The notes beneath the pieces were generated by a model. The model saw only the letters and a list, made by a program, of their open reading frames with translations, was not told the origin of the DNA and did no database searches. DNA of 12,216 nucleotides from Chloroflexota bacterium. Its GTDB lineage: Bacteria > Chloroflexota > Anaerolineae > Promineifilales > Promineifilaceae. The stretch spans positions 1 through 12,216 of the forward strand of contig QQUD01000382.1 in NCBI GenBank assembly GCA_008501785.1. Direction: 5' to 3'. Below are positions 1 through 6,974 of the stretch, piece after piece. How positions within the stretch are numbered: position 1 is the stretch's first letter; each line of letters opens with the position of its first letter. A program made the position numbers and the translations under genes.

Positions 1-173
1 CTTCCCGGAAGCTGATTAGAAACGATTGCTTGTACCGCTGGTTCATAGCTGCCGAGAAATTTGATTTGTGTTGTTATATCGAATTCTAGCCCTGGTTTTT
101 AACTATGCAAAGCATATTTTCTACATCAACCATAAACGTTACCTAAACATTAAGCGACACATGTCACACAAGC

Positions 174-201
174 TTGACAGGATGAGTAGATAAGTTAAAC
201 T
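174..201 (+). promoter_or_regulatory. Possible sigma70-type promoter of trxA
   Basis: TTGACA (174-179) is a perfect -35 hexamer, followed after 16 bases by TAAACT (196-201), a weak -10. A second candidate lies nearer the gene: TTGTTA (236-241) and TATAGA (258-263), also 16 bases apart. Between them is a small perfect hairpin, cgtcta-ttgt-tagacg (230-245), which could be an operator or leader stem. The rest of 1-281 holds no gene I can support; a frame open from base 3 to a stop at 90-92 has no recognisable content. Confidence 0.4.
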
Positions 202-281
202 TTTTCGGTAAGAAAAATTATCGCAACCACGTCTATTGTTAGACGATAAAAACTGCGTATAGACTGCAAGGAGCATATTAA

Positions 282-620
282 ATGGCAACTCCATTAGAAA
301 TTACAGATGATACCTTTCAAGCAGAGGTTTTAGATTCAGACAAACCCGTATTGGTAGACTTTTGGGCAGATTGGTGTGGACCCTGTCGCATGATTGCACC
401 ATCCGTTAAAGCAATTGCGGCTGAATATGATGAAACATTGAAAGTTGGTAAAGTTGATGTTGACGAAAATCCGGCCGTTCCGGGACGCTATGGCATCGTT
501 GGGATTCCAACACTGATGCTGTTCAAAGGTGGTGAAGTTGTCGAACGCATCACTGGCGCACTCCCGAAAGACCGCATTGTGGCTCAGATTTTGCCGCACA
601 TTAACAAAGAAACTGCCTAA
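282..620 (+). CDS. trxA: Thioredoxin
   Basis: Cytoplasmic protein-disulfide reductase of about 12 kDa, normally re-reduced by NADPH-thioredoxin reductase and supplying electrons to enzymes such as peroxiredoxins, ribonucleotide reductase and methionine sulfoxide reductase. The 112-residue length is standard. Visible hallmarks are the buried Asp26, the active site W31-C32-G-P-C35, and the cis-proline in the GIPT motif at Pro76, all at the positions they hold in E. coli TrxA. The start ATG is preceded by an AGGAG ribosome site at 269-273, eight bases upstream. It is followed by its own intrinsic terminator, so it is probably monocistronic. No thioredoxin reductase gene is in view. Identification is very secure. 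Confidence 0.97.
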   Translation: MATPLEITDDTFQAEVLDSDKPVLVDFWADWCGPCRMIAPSVKAIAAEYDETLKVGKVDVDENPAVPGRYGIVGIPTLMLFKGGEVVERITGALPKDRIVAQILPHINKETA

Positions 621-643
621 AGCACACACTTTGTGAAATAATT

Positions 644-676
644 AAACGCTCATCTAACTTGTTAGGTGGGCGTTTT
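644..676 (+). terminator. Intrinsic terminator of trxA
   Basis: A stem pairs 644-657 with 662-675, with two G-U pairs and a CTTG loop, and is followed by TTTT. It begins 23 bases after the trxA stop and separates trxA from the downstream LLM gene. Confidence 0.85.
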
Positions 677-685
677 GGGTTTATT

Positions 686-753
686 AGCATTTCAGCATTT
701 CAGCATTTCAGCTCCTGGCTGACTAGCTGATTAGCTGAAATGCTGACTAGCTT
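686..753 (-). repeat. Dispersed palindromic element, copy 1
   Basis: The stretch starts with three tandem 8-base units AGCATTTC (686-709). It contains a perfect 12-bp inverted repeat, AGCATTTCAGCT (702-713) against AGCTGAAATGCT (733-744). Its reverse complement aligns along nearly its whole length with 5344-5413, allowing one gap of about 7 bases, so the two are copies of one element in opposite orientation. It ends just before the ribosome site of the LLM gene and supplies a spurious in-frame ATG at 740. Confidence 0.8.
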
Positions 754-766
754 TCTGGAGGAACTT

Positions 767-1693
767 GTGATTGAAGTAGCCATCATGATTGAAGGTCAGA
801 ACGGATTGACGTGGCCACGTTGGCAGCGAATTGCCGAGGCCGTTGAAGATTTGGGGTTTGTGGGGCTGTATCGGTCGGATCATTACACCAATGCCAATCC
901 ACCTGATATTGAATCTTTAGAGCTATGGGTGTCGCTCACGTGGTTGGCAAGCCACACGAAACGCATTGAGTTTGGTCCAATGGTGTCGCCGGTTTCGTTT
1001 CGACAGCCTACGATGACGGCGCGAATGGCGGCAGCGGTGGATGATTTGTCAAACGGCCGTTTATCTCTCGGCCTCGGTGCAGGTTGGCAAGAACGGGAAC
1101 ATCACAATTATAGTTGGGATTTGCTCGACGTACCTGCCCGGTTTGCCCGGTTTGAAGAAGGGCTAGAAATTATCTCGAACATGTTGCAACATGATGCACC
1201 ATTTGATTTTGATGGCACTTACTATCAAATTCATGAGGCTGTGCTGCTGCCACGACCGCAGCGTGCTGGCGGGCCGCCCATTCTCATCGGCGGTAATGGA
1301 CCCAAACGCACCTTACCACTCGTCGCCAAATACGCAACGGAGTGGAATGCAGTGTATCTTCCACCAGAGACGTTTGCTGAGCGCAATGCGGCGTTGGATA
1401 GATTGTTGGGGGGAAACGGCCGTTCTCCCACAGATGTACGTCGTTCCATGATGACCGGCTTACTCTTTGGCAAAGATGACGCCACCGTACAAACCAAACT
1501 CAACGACCGCGACACAACATTCGACAAAGTAAAAGCGCGCGGTGTTGCTGTTGGAACAGGAGATCAAATTGTAGAACAGTTAGGGAAACTCAATGAGGTC
1601 GGCGTACAGCGCATCATGCTGCAATGGATCGATCTCGATGATCTCAATGGACTTGAAGCATTTGCTAAGTCTGTTTTGCCACAGCTAAAATAA
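767..1693 (+). CDS. LLM-class F420-dependent oxidoreductase, Rv1855c-like
   Basis: Predicted cytoplasmic flavin/deazaflavin oxidoreductase of the luciferase-like monooxygenase superfamily, built on a TIM barrel; members use reduced F420 or FMN on mostly unknown substrates. Diagnostic segments are GLTWPRWQRIAEAVEDLGF near the N-terminus, YRSDHY, the strongly conserved NGRLSLGLGAGWQEREH block around residue 105, PILIGGNGPKRTLPLVAKYATEWN in the middle, and a C-terminal GVQRIMLQW strand. I chose the GTG at 767 because GGAGGA (757-762) sits five bases upstream; an in-frame ATG at 740 lies inside a palindromic repeat and lacks a ribosome site. This gives 308 residues, normal for the family. It carries two AACGGCCGTT palindromes, both encoding NGR. 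F420 rather than FMN dependence is inferred from the subfamily. Confidence 0.88.
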   Translation: MIEVAIMIEGQNGLTWPRWQRIAEAVEDLGFVGLYRSDHYTNANPPDIESLELWVSLTWLASHTKRIEFGPMVSPVSFRQPTMTARMAAAVDDLSNGRLSLGLGAGWQEREHHNYSWDLLDVPARFARFEEGLEIISNMLQHDAPFDFDGTYYQIHEAVLLPRPQRAGGPPILIGGNGPKRTLPLVAKYATEWNAVYLPPETFAERNAALDRLLGGNGRSPTDVRRSMMTGLLFGKDDATVQTKLNDRDTTFDKVKARGVAVGTGDQIVEQLGKLNEVGVQRIMLQWIDLDDLNGLEAFAKSVLPQLK

Positions 1694-1760
1694 AAAAAGG
1701 TGCGACGCACTTATTCACTAACAGATTGCATAGGTAATCTGTACAACGTGCGTCGCACCT
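1692..1760 (-). terminator. Terminator hairpin between convergent genes
   Basis: A 13-bp perfect inverted repeat pairs 1698-1710 with 1748-1760. Nested inside is ACAGATT (1721-1727) against AATCTGT (1736-1742). Seven A residues at 1692-1698 become a U-tract on the minus strand, so it terminates the 1773-2219 gene; for the plus-strand gene there is a stem but no U-tract. Confidence 0.75.
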
Positions 1761-1772
1761 AAATCATAACAA

Positions 1773-2219
1773 TTATTCTTCAACTTCTACTTCTTCAACC
1801 GGCTTTTCGGGTGGCGTGAATTTTGTAGCCAGCCCGCCAAGCTCTTCACTCAGCCAATGCAAGCCTTGCACAATCCCTTTACGGGTTCGCTCGCCAATGT
1901 CACTGGAATCAAACTTGTTTTTTGCGCCAGCAGCTTCGGTACGAACACGATCAGCGGCAGGGCTATCTTTAGCTTCTTGGAAAACGCGATCCACTTCTTT
2001 CGCAAAAGATTGCATGCCTTCACGAATTTCAGTTTCAATGCGGACGCGTTCTTCACTGTTCCAGGCTGTTTGCAAAGTCTCTGCAAATTGACGACCTAGG
2101 TTTTTAAACTCTTCAACAACATCATGTCCAACATCGGCCTTGGTCGGTTCTTCTTCAACAGGGATTTCAACTTTTAGCCGTTCTTTCAGTTCTTCTACAC
2201 TGGGGGTCTCTTCACTCAT
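1773..2219 (-). CDS. Small acidic, helical protein of unknown function
   Basis: A 148-residue protein with no family I can name. It is rich in Glu, Lys, Ala and Gln and predicted almost wholly alpha-helical. The N-terminus is acidic (SEETPSVEELKERL, then EEEPTKAD). The centre, residues 35-105, has heptad-like spacing suggesting a coiled coil or amphipathic helix bundle, and the C-terminus is a Pro/Glu/Val tail ending in EVEVEE. There is no signal peptide, membrane segment or Cys. I chose the ATG at 2219 because AAGGAG lies nine bases upstream; the in-frame TTG at 2228 directly abuts that site. A perfect TATAAT (minus strand, 2265-2270) lies about 45 bases upstream. The repeat-free amphipathic character recalls apolipoprotein-like or phasin-like proteins, but that is only an analogy. 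Confidence 0.75.
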   Translation of the reverse strand: MSEETPSVEELKERLKVEIPVEEEPTKADVGHDVVEEFKNLGRQFAETLQTAWNSEERVRIETEIREGMQSFAKEVDRVFQEAKDSPAADRVRTEAAGAKNKFDSSDIGERTRKGIVQGLHWLSEELGGLATKFTPPEKPVEEVEVEE

Positions 2220-2264
2220 TAGATGCAACTCCTTCCGGTATATCGGATATTAATTTTCATTTTA

Positions 2265-2270
2265 ATTATA
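2265..2270 (-). promoter_or_regulatory. -10 element upstream of the acidic-protein gene
   Basis: A perfect TATAAT on the minus strand, preceded by TTTTTG, leads into a 45-base leader with the AAGGAG ribosome site. No convincing -35 hexamer sits 16-18 bases upstream. Confidence 0.45.
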
Positions 2271-2324
2271 CAAAAACCTTTACGGAATCACGTTTTTTAA
2301 GTTGCAAAAAGCAGTTGTTTAACC

Positions 2325-2385
2325 AAGATTGAACCAATTTTCTTTGGCAACAAACCTTTAGATTCGTGTAAATTGGTCCAATCTT
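2325..2385. repeat. Inverted repeat in the gap between two minus-strand genes
   Basis: AAGATTGAACCAATTT (2325-2340) pairs with AAATTGGTCCAATCTT (2370-2385) with one mismatch in 16, around a 29-base loop. It lies just downstream of the lipoprotein stop codon. No U-tract follows on either strand, so it may be a 3' stability hairpin rather than a classical terminator. Confidence 0.6.
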
Positions 2386-2404
2386 CAGAAAACCTGACTA
2401 AATT

Positions 2405-3430
2405 CTAATTTTCAATTTGCTTCAGTGACCAATTGTCTAAGAACCAGCCATTGTTATTCAATGCATACCGACCCCGCACGCCCACACCAATCCGTACCGT
2501 TTGGGCTTCAGTGATTGAAAATGTATGCTCTATCGTGTTCCAGGTGCCAAAAGCTGGGAAAATCCAGCCTGTACCACCATCCGGGGCAATAAACCGAATT
2601 TCACCTGAAGCAGGATCACTGGCCAACACCTTTTTTCCTTTTTTATAGCTTTCTACAAGGTCCGGGTACATGTTTATCTGGAAAGTATAGGTTCCAGGTT
2701 GTAAAGCAATATCTTGATAAAGGCGGAAACTAATTGCACCACTACCTTTAAACATTTTGATCGTATAAGTGCCTTCGCGCACAAACAACGCACGTTCATT
2801 TTCAGGCAGTTGATAATCTGGCAACACGCGCGTTTCAGGGCGCACCCATTTATCCCATGGCTCGTCCCCATATCCAGTTGGACCTTCATCATATTCATAA
2901 GTCCACCCATTTGGCAGTTGCAGTTCTGGGATGCCATTTTGATGATACCAACCATCTTCAAAGGAGCCATTGACTAAAACATTGCCCCCATAAACGGGTT
3001 GCGCGGGAATCGTTGGCTGTGCTGGGGGTGATGAGGGTTGGGGTTGTGCTGGCTGCGGAACCGGTGTGTTGGTCGCTGGTGGAACCGGCGTATTGGTTGG
3101 TTCTGGTGTGTGCGTGGGAATAAATGGTGTTTCTGTAGCAACAACCGTCACCGTTGGCAAAGGTGTGCTAGTTGATGGAGCTGGTTCAGTTGAAACAGGT
3201 TCTGGTGTGTTCTCATTCACCACCGGAAGTGGGGTCCAGGTGGAAGGGGGTAAAGCTTCACTTGATTCGCCACCACCTGAATTTGCTTGAATTGTTGCGG
3301 CAACGGCCGCTTCTACAGTCTGATCAATCTCAGCAATGGCTGCTTGTGTTGGTAAAGGGGTCTCTTGTTGACATGCGGCCAAAGAAACAAGCAGTATGCT
3401 AATTATTAGTAAAAAGAACGGTTTCCTCAT
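2405..3430 (-). CDS. Secreted lipoprotein with a carbohydrate-binding-like beta domain
   Basis: A 341-residue lipoprotein. The start ATG at 3430 has GGGAG at 3437-3441, six bases upstream; the adjacent ATG at 3433 is possible but close. The signal peptide is MRK plus a hydrophobic stretch ending in the lipobox LAAC, with lipidated Cys20. A helical Ala/Gln-rich segment follows (about 25-55), then a Thr/Pro/Val linker of about 85 residues (61-145) with TPEPTNTP-type repeats. The C-terminal domain (148-341) opens with VNGSFEDGW, typical of jelly-roll carbohydrate-binding modules such as CBM4/9-like or DUF642-like folds, and ends with GWFLDNWSLKQIEN. The likely role is a surface-anchored glycan- or matrix-binding protein; the ligand is unknown. 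The linker style is common in Chloroflexota exported proteins. No catalytic domain is seen. Confidence 0.75.
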   Translation of the reverse strand: MRKPFFLLIISILLVSLAACQQETPLPTQAAIAEIDQTVEAAVAATIQANSGGGESSEALPPSTWTPLPVVNENTPEPVSTEPAPSTSTPLPTVTVVATETPFIPTHTPEPTNTPVPPATNTPVPQPAQPQPSSPPAQPTIPAQPVYGGNVLVNGSFEDGWYHQNGIPELQLPNGWTYEYDEGPTGYGDEPWDKWVRPETRVLPDYQLPENERALFVREGTYTIKMFKGSGAISFRLYQDIALQPGTYTFQINMYPDLVESYKKGKKVLASDPASGEIRFIAPDGGTGWIFPAFGTWNTIEHTFSITEAQTVRIGVGVRGRYALNNNGWFLDNWSLKQIEN

Positions 3431-3496
3431 CATCTTCTCCCAGCTTAGTAAAATGAAAAAAGTTTCCAAAAATATCAATCGCAAATTTTGAAGATT

Positions 3497-3575
3497 TAAA
3501 CGCAGATTTTGAGAATTTTTTAGATTTCTTTTAAATCTGTGTCATCTGTGCAGCAATCTGTGTCATTTGCGTTTA
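3497..3575. repeat. Palindromic element with 'ATCTGTGTCAT' repeats
   Basis: Part of the 345-base gap 3431-3775. Outer arms TAAACGCA (3497-3504) and TGCGTTTA (3568-3575) pair, and AGATTT (3522-3527) pairs with AAATCT (3533-3538) inside. AATCTGTGTCAT occurs twice (3534-3545 and 3555-3566), 21 bases apart. It resembles the short intergenic palindromes of the 'cgcagattt...atctgtgtcat' type seen scattered in many environmental bacterial genomes. Confidence 0.6.
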
Positions 3576-3640
3576 GTTCTTTCTCTGAAAACTCTTTGCC
3601 AATTACTTAATGTGCATTCAAATACTGATAGTTCGTTTAT

Positions 3641-3686
3641 CAAACTATTGGTTTGATTAGCAAACTTTTGTTTGATTAAGCAAACT
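3641..3686. repeat. 20-bp tandem repeat, 2.3 units, with internal symmetry
   Basis: Units at 3641-3660 and 3661-3680 are near-identical (CAAACT...GTTTGATTA-G), and a third begins at 3681 (CAAACT). Each unit has CAAAC and GTTTG as inverted half-sites, so the array is a run of small palindromes. It lies between two minus-strand genes, upstream of the lipoprotein, and could be a multi-site operator. The remainder of 3431-3775 shows nothing else I recognise. Confidence 0.5.
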
Positions 3687-3775
3687 GCGAGATTGTAGCT
3701 TACCTTTGTTGGAACGCAAGGTGAAAGGAGGCTGAATGATCGATTGATTAATGAGAATAGTGGATTTAGGATGGG

Positions 3776-4303
3776 TTAAACGGCCGTATTCACAACCTCA
3801 ACAACCAGAAAAACAAACCCACTCACCACCAAGCCCGTAATAAACGCAATATAAGCAATTCGAATAAATCGATACTTTTTCGTTGCTAAAAACACACCTA
3901 ATTCATAAATCTCTCGTACCTGTGCCTCATAAACCCGATTAGGGTCTGACATGACCTGTTCCATCACCTCTGCATATTCATCAAAGGCGAGATGAATAAA
4001 ATTCCCAAAAAATAGAATGTCACAATTCGGGTTTTTTAAATCTGGGCGTACCTGATTCGGCCCTTTTGGCATGACCGCATAAGCGGCGGCAAATATCGTT
4101 ACCAGGCAAAAACCAATCAACGTAAACACAGGCCATCGCAAAATTGGGTCTGTCAAATAGCGAATGCAAAAAGTGATGACCAGGGATGCTAAAGTCAACA
4201 TCATATTTGCCTTCACATCTGCCATTGAGCTTAACTGCACATGATGCATCCGCGTTTGGCGAAGAAGATGGTCCAAATGGGTGCCTTGCTGCAAAATATT
4301 CAT
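3776..4303 (-). CDS. DUF5706 / Pycsar effector-like (PycTM-like) membrane protein
   Basis: A 175-residue membrane protein. The N-terminal motif LSSMADVKANMMLTLASL (24-41) is the signature of the DUF5706/PycTM family, whose studied members are membrane effectors activated by cyclic pyrimidine nucleotides in Pycsar anti-phage defence. TM segments are predicted at about 33-50, 57-77 and 148-171. Between the second and third is a cytoplasmic part with FFGNF (98-102), a helix with DPNRVYEAQVREIYELG, and the conserved KKY (142-144) just before the last TM. GGAGG lies seven bases before the ATG. No uridylate/cytidylate cyclase (PycC) is adjacent: it faces a divergent R2lox gene and is followed by a lipoprotein. 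Its role may therefore differ from defence, or its cyclase may be elsewhere. The family call rests on motif recognition. The gene ends in an ACGGCCGT palindrome. Confidence 0.7.
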   Translation of the reverse strand: MNILQQGTHLDHLLRQTRMHHVQLSSMADVKANMMLTLASLVITFCIRYLTDPILRWPVFTLIGFCLVTIFAAAYAVMPKGPNQVRPDLKNPNCDILFFGNFIHLAFDEYAEVMEQVMSDPNRVYEAQVREIYELGVFLATKKYRFIRIAYIAFITGLVVSGFVFLVVEVVNTAV

Positions 4304-4332
4304 AAGATAACCTCCATTGTTTGGGATTTTGA

Positions 4333-4338
4333 TATACT
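4333..4338 (+). promoter_or_regulatory. Possible -10 element of the R2lox promoter
   Basis: TATACT lies in the 139-base divergent region between the DUF5706 and R2lox starts, but no good -35 hexamer is at standard spacing. The resulting leader would be about 100 bases. This is weak evidence. Confidence 0.3.
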
Positions 4339-4442
4339 CTGTTGATGAAAAGAGTAGCCATATGCATCATACCATGTGGTTGCATTCATTGGTTGATTCA
4401 GCCACATTTTATTTTTATATTCCCATCATTATGAGGTATCCC

Positions 4443-5342
4443 ATGTTACGTGATTCAATGATTACAACCCAAAGAGGCTTGCAACGAAACATTCCACCCA
4501 TGCGACTGTATGAGAAAGCAAAAAAATATGGCATCTGGAATCCAACAGACATTGACTTATCACAGGACAAAGCTGATTGGCAAGGCTTCAACGAATTGGA
4601 AAAGGATGTTTTACTCCGATTAACTGCCATGTTTCAGGCCGGTGAAGAAGCAGTTACGCTCGACTTGCTGCCATTGATCATGACCATTGCCCAAGAAGGT
4701 CGCCTGGAAGAAGAGATGTTTTTGACCACCTTCTTGTTTGAAGAAGCCAAACATACAGACTTTTTCAACCGGTTTATCAGCGAAATTGCGTTGGTCACGG
4801 CTGATTTGAGCCATTACCATACCGAAAATTACCACACGATTTTTTATAAAGCATTGCCAACCGCTCTGCAAACATTGTTAACTGACCGCTCACCGGCTGC
4901 GCAGATTCGCGCATCAGTCACCTATAACATGATTGTGGAAGGCGTACTGGCAGAAACCGGCTACCACGCTTATTTTCAAGTGCTAGACCGCAACCAATTG
5001 ATGCCAGGGGTGCGGCGGGGGATTCAATTATTGAAGCAAGATGAATCGCGGCATATTGCGTATGGCATTTTTCTCATTTCTCGGCTGGTGGCGGCTGATG
5101 ATGCGTTATGGGAGTTGGTTGATGAAACGATGAACGAGTTGCTGCCTGCTGCCTTGGGTGTGATTGGCGACACGTTTACCAGTTATGCGCAAATGCCGTT
5201 TGGTCTGGTAGAATCGGACTTTACAGATTTTGCCTTGAGCCAATTTCAAAAACGATATGAGCGCATTGAAAAGGCGCGGGGTGCATCATTGGATGAAATT
5301 TATCGAGTAACGCAGCGGGCAATTGATATGGATGATAGCTAA
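4443..5342 (+). CDS. R2-like ligand-binding oxidase (R2lox)
   Basis: Ferritin-like helical-bundle protein with a Mn/Fe cofactor, related to the ribonucleotide reductase small subunit but not part of a reductase; characterised homologues (Geobacillus R2lox, M. tuberculosis Rv0233) bind a fatty-acid-like ligand and form a Tyr-Val ether cross-link. All six metal ligands are visible: Glu68 (GEEAVT), Glu101 and His104 (FEEAKH), Glu166 (NMIVEG), Glu201 and His204 (DESRH). The cross-link pair Val71 and Tyr161 is also present. I chose ATG 4443 because GAGG (4433-4436) is six bases upstream and the numbering then falls one off the Geobacillus enzyme; an in-frame ATG at 4317 would add 42 residues with no counterpart. 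Length is 299, normal for the family. It is divergent from the DUF5706 gene. The native substrate is unknown. Confidence 0.92.
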   Translation: MLRDSMITTQRGLQRNIPPMRLYEKAKKYGIWNPTDIDLSQDKADWQGFNELEKDVLLRLTAMFQAGEEAVTLDLLPLIMTIAQEGRLEEEMFLTTFLFEEAKHTDFFNRFISEIALVTADLSHYHTENYHTIFYKALPTALQTLLTDRSPAAQIRASVTYNMIVEGVLAETGYHAYFQVLDRNQLMPGVRRGIQLLKQDESRHIAYGIFLISRLVAADDALWELVDETMNELLPAALGVIGDTFTSYAQMPFGLVESDFTDFALSQFQKRYERIEKARGASLDEIYRVTQRAIDMDDS

Positions 5343-5343
5343 A

Positions 5344-5413
5344 AAGCTGGTCAGCATTTCAGCTAGTCAGCCTGGGAGCTGACAAGCTGAAACGCTGAAG
5401 TGCTGAAATGCTA
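5344..5413 (+). repeat. Dispersed palindromic element, copy 2
   Basis: Outer arms AGCATTTCAGC (5353-5363) and GCTGAAATGCT (5402-5412) pair perfectly over 11 bp. An inner pair, AGCTAGTCAGC (5361-5371) against GCTGACAAGCT (5378-5388), matches 10 of 11. It is the opposite-orientation copy of 686-753 and, like it, sits directly between a stop codon and the next gene's ribosome site on the plus strand. Confidence 0.8.
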
Positions 5414-5430
5414 CTTTTGTAGGAGAAGGC

Positions 5431-6966
5431 ATGCAGGATATTTTTCGTAAGACTCTAAACATTGAAACACGATGGGCCAGTTTTGAAAATCCTGGTGGGG
5501 TAAAGGGTGCTGGAGGAAAAGAAAATCAGGGGGCAAAGGGACATGCCTTTGACAGTGTGGCACCTGGTGAAACAAAGGTGCTTTTGGATGTGCAGGGGTG
5601 TGGAACGGTTCATCGCATCTGGTTGACGCTGAGAGAGCGACTGCCAACGGAACTACGTGCTTTCAGACTTGATATGTATTGGGATGGTGAATCGAAAACG
5701 GCCGTTTCCGTCCCCCTCGGTGATTTCTTTTGCGCGGGTTTAGGACTGGTTCCGTTTGAGAACGAGCTGTTTGCCAGCCCTGAAGGGCAATCTTTCATCA
5801 CCACCATGCCCATGCCATTTCGCACAGCCGCCCGCATCACATTAACAAACGAGTCAGACGAAGCCATTCCATATTTGTTTTATGATGTCAATTACACCTT
5901 AACTGACCAACACACAGAGGATGTGCTCTACTTTCACGCCCATTGGCGGCGCGAAAATCCAACGACCCTGGGCCAAGATTTTGAGATTTTGCCAAGGGTG
6001 CATGGAAACGGCCGTTTTCTCGGCACCAGCATCTCCGTGATCACCGACCCGGTTTATGCAGGCAGTTGGTGGGGCGAAGGCGAAGTCAAACTTTTCTTAG
6101 ATGGCGACCAGGAACATCCAACCTGTGTAGGAACGGGAACCGAAGATTATATTGGCACAGGTTGGGGACAAGGTACATTTTACCAACGGCATCAAGGCAG
6201 TCTGATTGCGAATAACGACAAAGGCTGGTTTTCATTTTACCGGCTGCACATCCCTGACCCCATCTATTTTCAACAAGATTGCCGTGTTACCATTCAACAA
6301 ATTGGCAGCACAAATCAGTTAAATCTTTCGAAAATCGAATCCAATGGCGCACGTCTAAAGCCAATCAGTTTTGATGGCGGCAGCCGCGAACAGTATCTGA
6401 ATTTACTAGAAGACAATGATGCATGGGATGATTCAAAGATTGAACCAAGCGATTGGTGCAATTTTTACAGGCAAGATGATTGGGCTGCGGCTGCCTATTT
6501 TTATTTAGACAAGCCAACGAACAATTTGCCAGCACTGGCACCTGTTTCAACTCGAAATGCTGATTTGGCAGAAAAAGAACCACCGAAAGCAGCATTAGCA
6601 GAACCGTTGCTGCAATCTTTGTATGTACCTGGTTCGCTGCGAACCAAGCCTAATGGGTTTGCTTTTACGCTGCAAAACAACATTGAGACAAGTCCTTTAG
6701 TGGCTTTTAAGCGGCTTTTCATCAATGGGGACCAGATTAATCCTTCACAAATTGTTCTGGTAACGATGCATGGCGTAGAACGTCGCATTTCGGGTATTTC
6801 TAGCAGTGCGCCGCTGCTGTTTCCAGTGAATACGACGCTAAGGGTGCAGGTAAACGGCCGTATCCTCCCCCCAGGTCACCACACTGTTCAAGCCCAATTC
6901 ATGCTGCAAGACATTCCCGGCATCATCGAAGTTGAGATGACCGACTTCATTACAACCGACGACTAA
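5431..6966 (+). CDS. GH172 / DUF2961 family glycoside hydrolase-like protein
   Basis: A 511-residue protein of the DUF2961 family, now glycoside hydrolase family 172, whose characterised members act on alpha-D-fructofuranosyl or difructose-anhydride linkages and assemble as oligomeric double jelly-rolls. Family segments are NPGGVKGAGGKENQGAKG (20-37), VLLDVQGCGTVHRIWLT (50-66), DMYWDGE (81-87), PLGDFF (95-100), GEGEVKLFLDGD (215-226) and PTCVGTGTEDY (230-240). Acidic residues in the last two blocks (Glu216/218, Glu238) match the region holding the family's catalytic glutamates. There is no signal peptide, so it is probably cytoplasmic. Residues from about 425 form an extra beta-rich domain (FINGDQINPSQI ... 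LPPGHHTVQAQF) recalling the C-glycoside deglycosidase beta-subunit fold (DUF6379). AGGAG sits five bases before the ATG. It contains three palindromes of the AACGGCCGT type. No transporter or regulator is nearby, so the true sugar is unknown. Confidence 0.85.
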   Translation: MQDIFRKTLNIETRWASFENPGGVKGAGGKENQGAKGHAFDSVAPGETKVLLDVQGCGTVHRIWLTLRERLPTELRAFRLDMYWDGESKTAVSVPLGDFFCAGLGLVPFENELFASPEGQSFITTMPMPFRTAARITLTNESDEAIPYLFYDVNYTLTDQHTEDVLYFHAHWRRENPTTLGQDFEILPRVHGNGRFLGTSISVITDPVYAGSWWGEGEVKLFLDGDQEHPTCVGTGTEDYIGTGWGQGTFYQRHQGSLIANNDKGWFSFYRLHIPDPIYFQQDCRVTIQQIGSTNQLNLSKIESNGARLKPISFDGGSREQYLNLLEDNDAWDDSKIEPSDWCNFYRQDDWAAAAYFYLDKPTNNLPALAPVSTRNADLAEKEPPKAALAEPLLQSLYVPGSLRTKPNGFAFTLQNNIETSPLVAFKRLFINGDQINPSQIVLVTMHGVERRISGISSSAPLLFPVNTTLRVQVNGRILPPGHHTVQAQFMLQDIPGIIEVEMTDFITTDD

Positions 6967-6974
6967 ATTCAAAC

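Noticed and set aside
3..92. 3' end of a gene entering from the left edge
   Set aside because: The frame is open to a stop at 90-92, but 29 codons without recognisable content are not enough to support a gene.
686..709. CRISPR-like array
   Set aside because: The three 8-base units are contiguous, with no spacers and no cas genes; it is part of a dispersed palindromic element.
740..766. ATG at 740 as start of the LLM oxidoreductase
   Set aside because: It lies inside the palindromic repeat, has no ribosome site, and the added nine residues lack family similarity; GTG 767 has GGAGGA before it.
1816..2099. Open frames on both strands overlapping the acidic protein gene
   Set aside because: They are shadows: no ribosome sites, low-complexity sequence, and they overlap a gene with a good start and promoter.
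3641..3686. CRISPR-like array
   Set aside because: The units are adjacent 20-mers without spacers, and there are only 2.3 copies.
4317..4442. N-terminal extension or signal peptide on R2lox
   Set aside because: The upstream in-frame residues have no homologue counterpart, and a ribosome site fits ATG 4443.
3776..5342. A complete Pycsar defence system
   Set aside because: Only an effector-like protein is present; the divergent gene is clearly R2lox, not a nucleotide cyclase.
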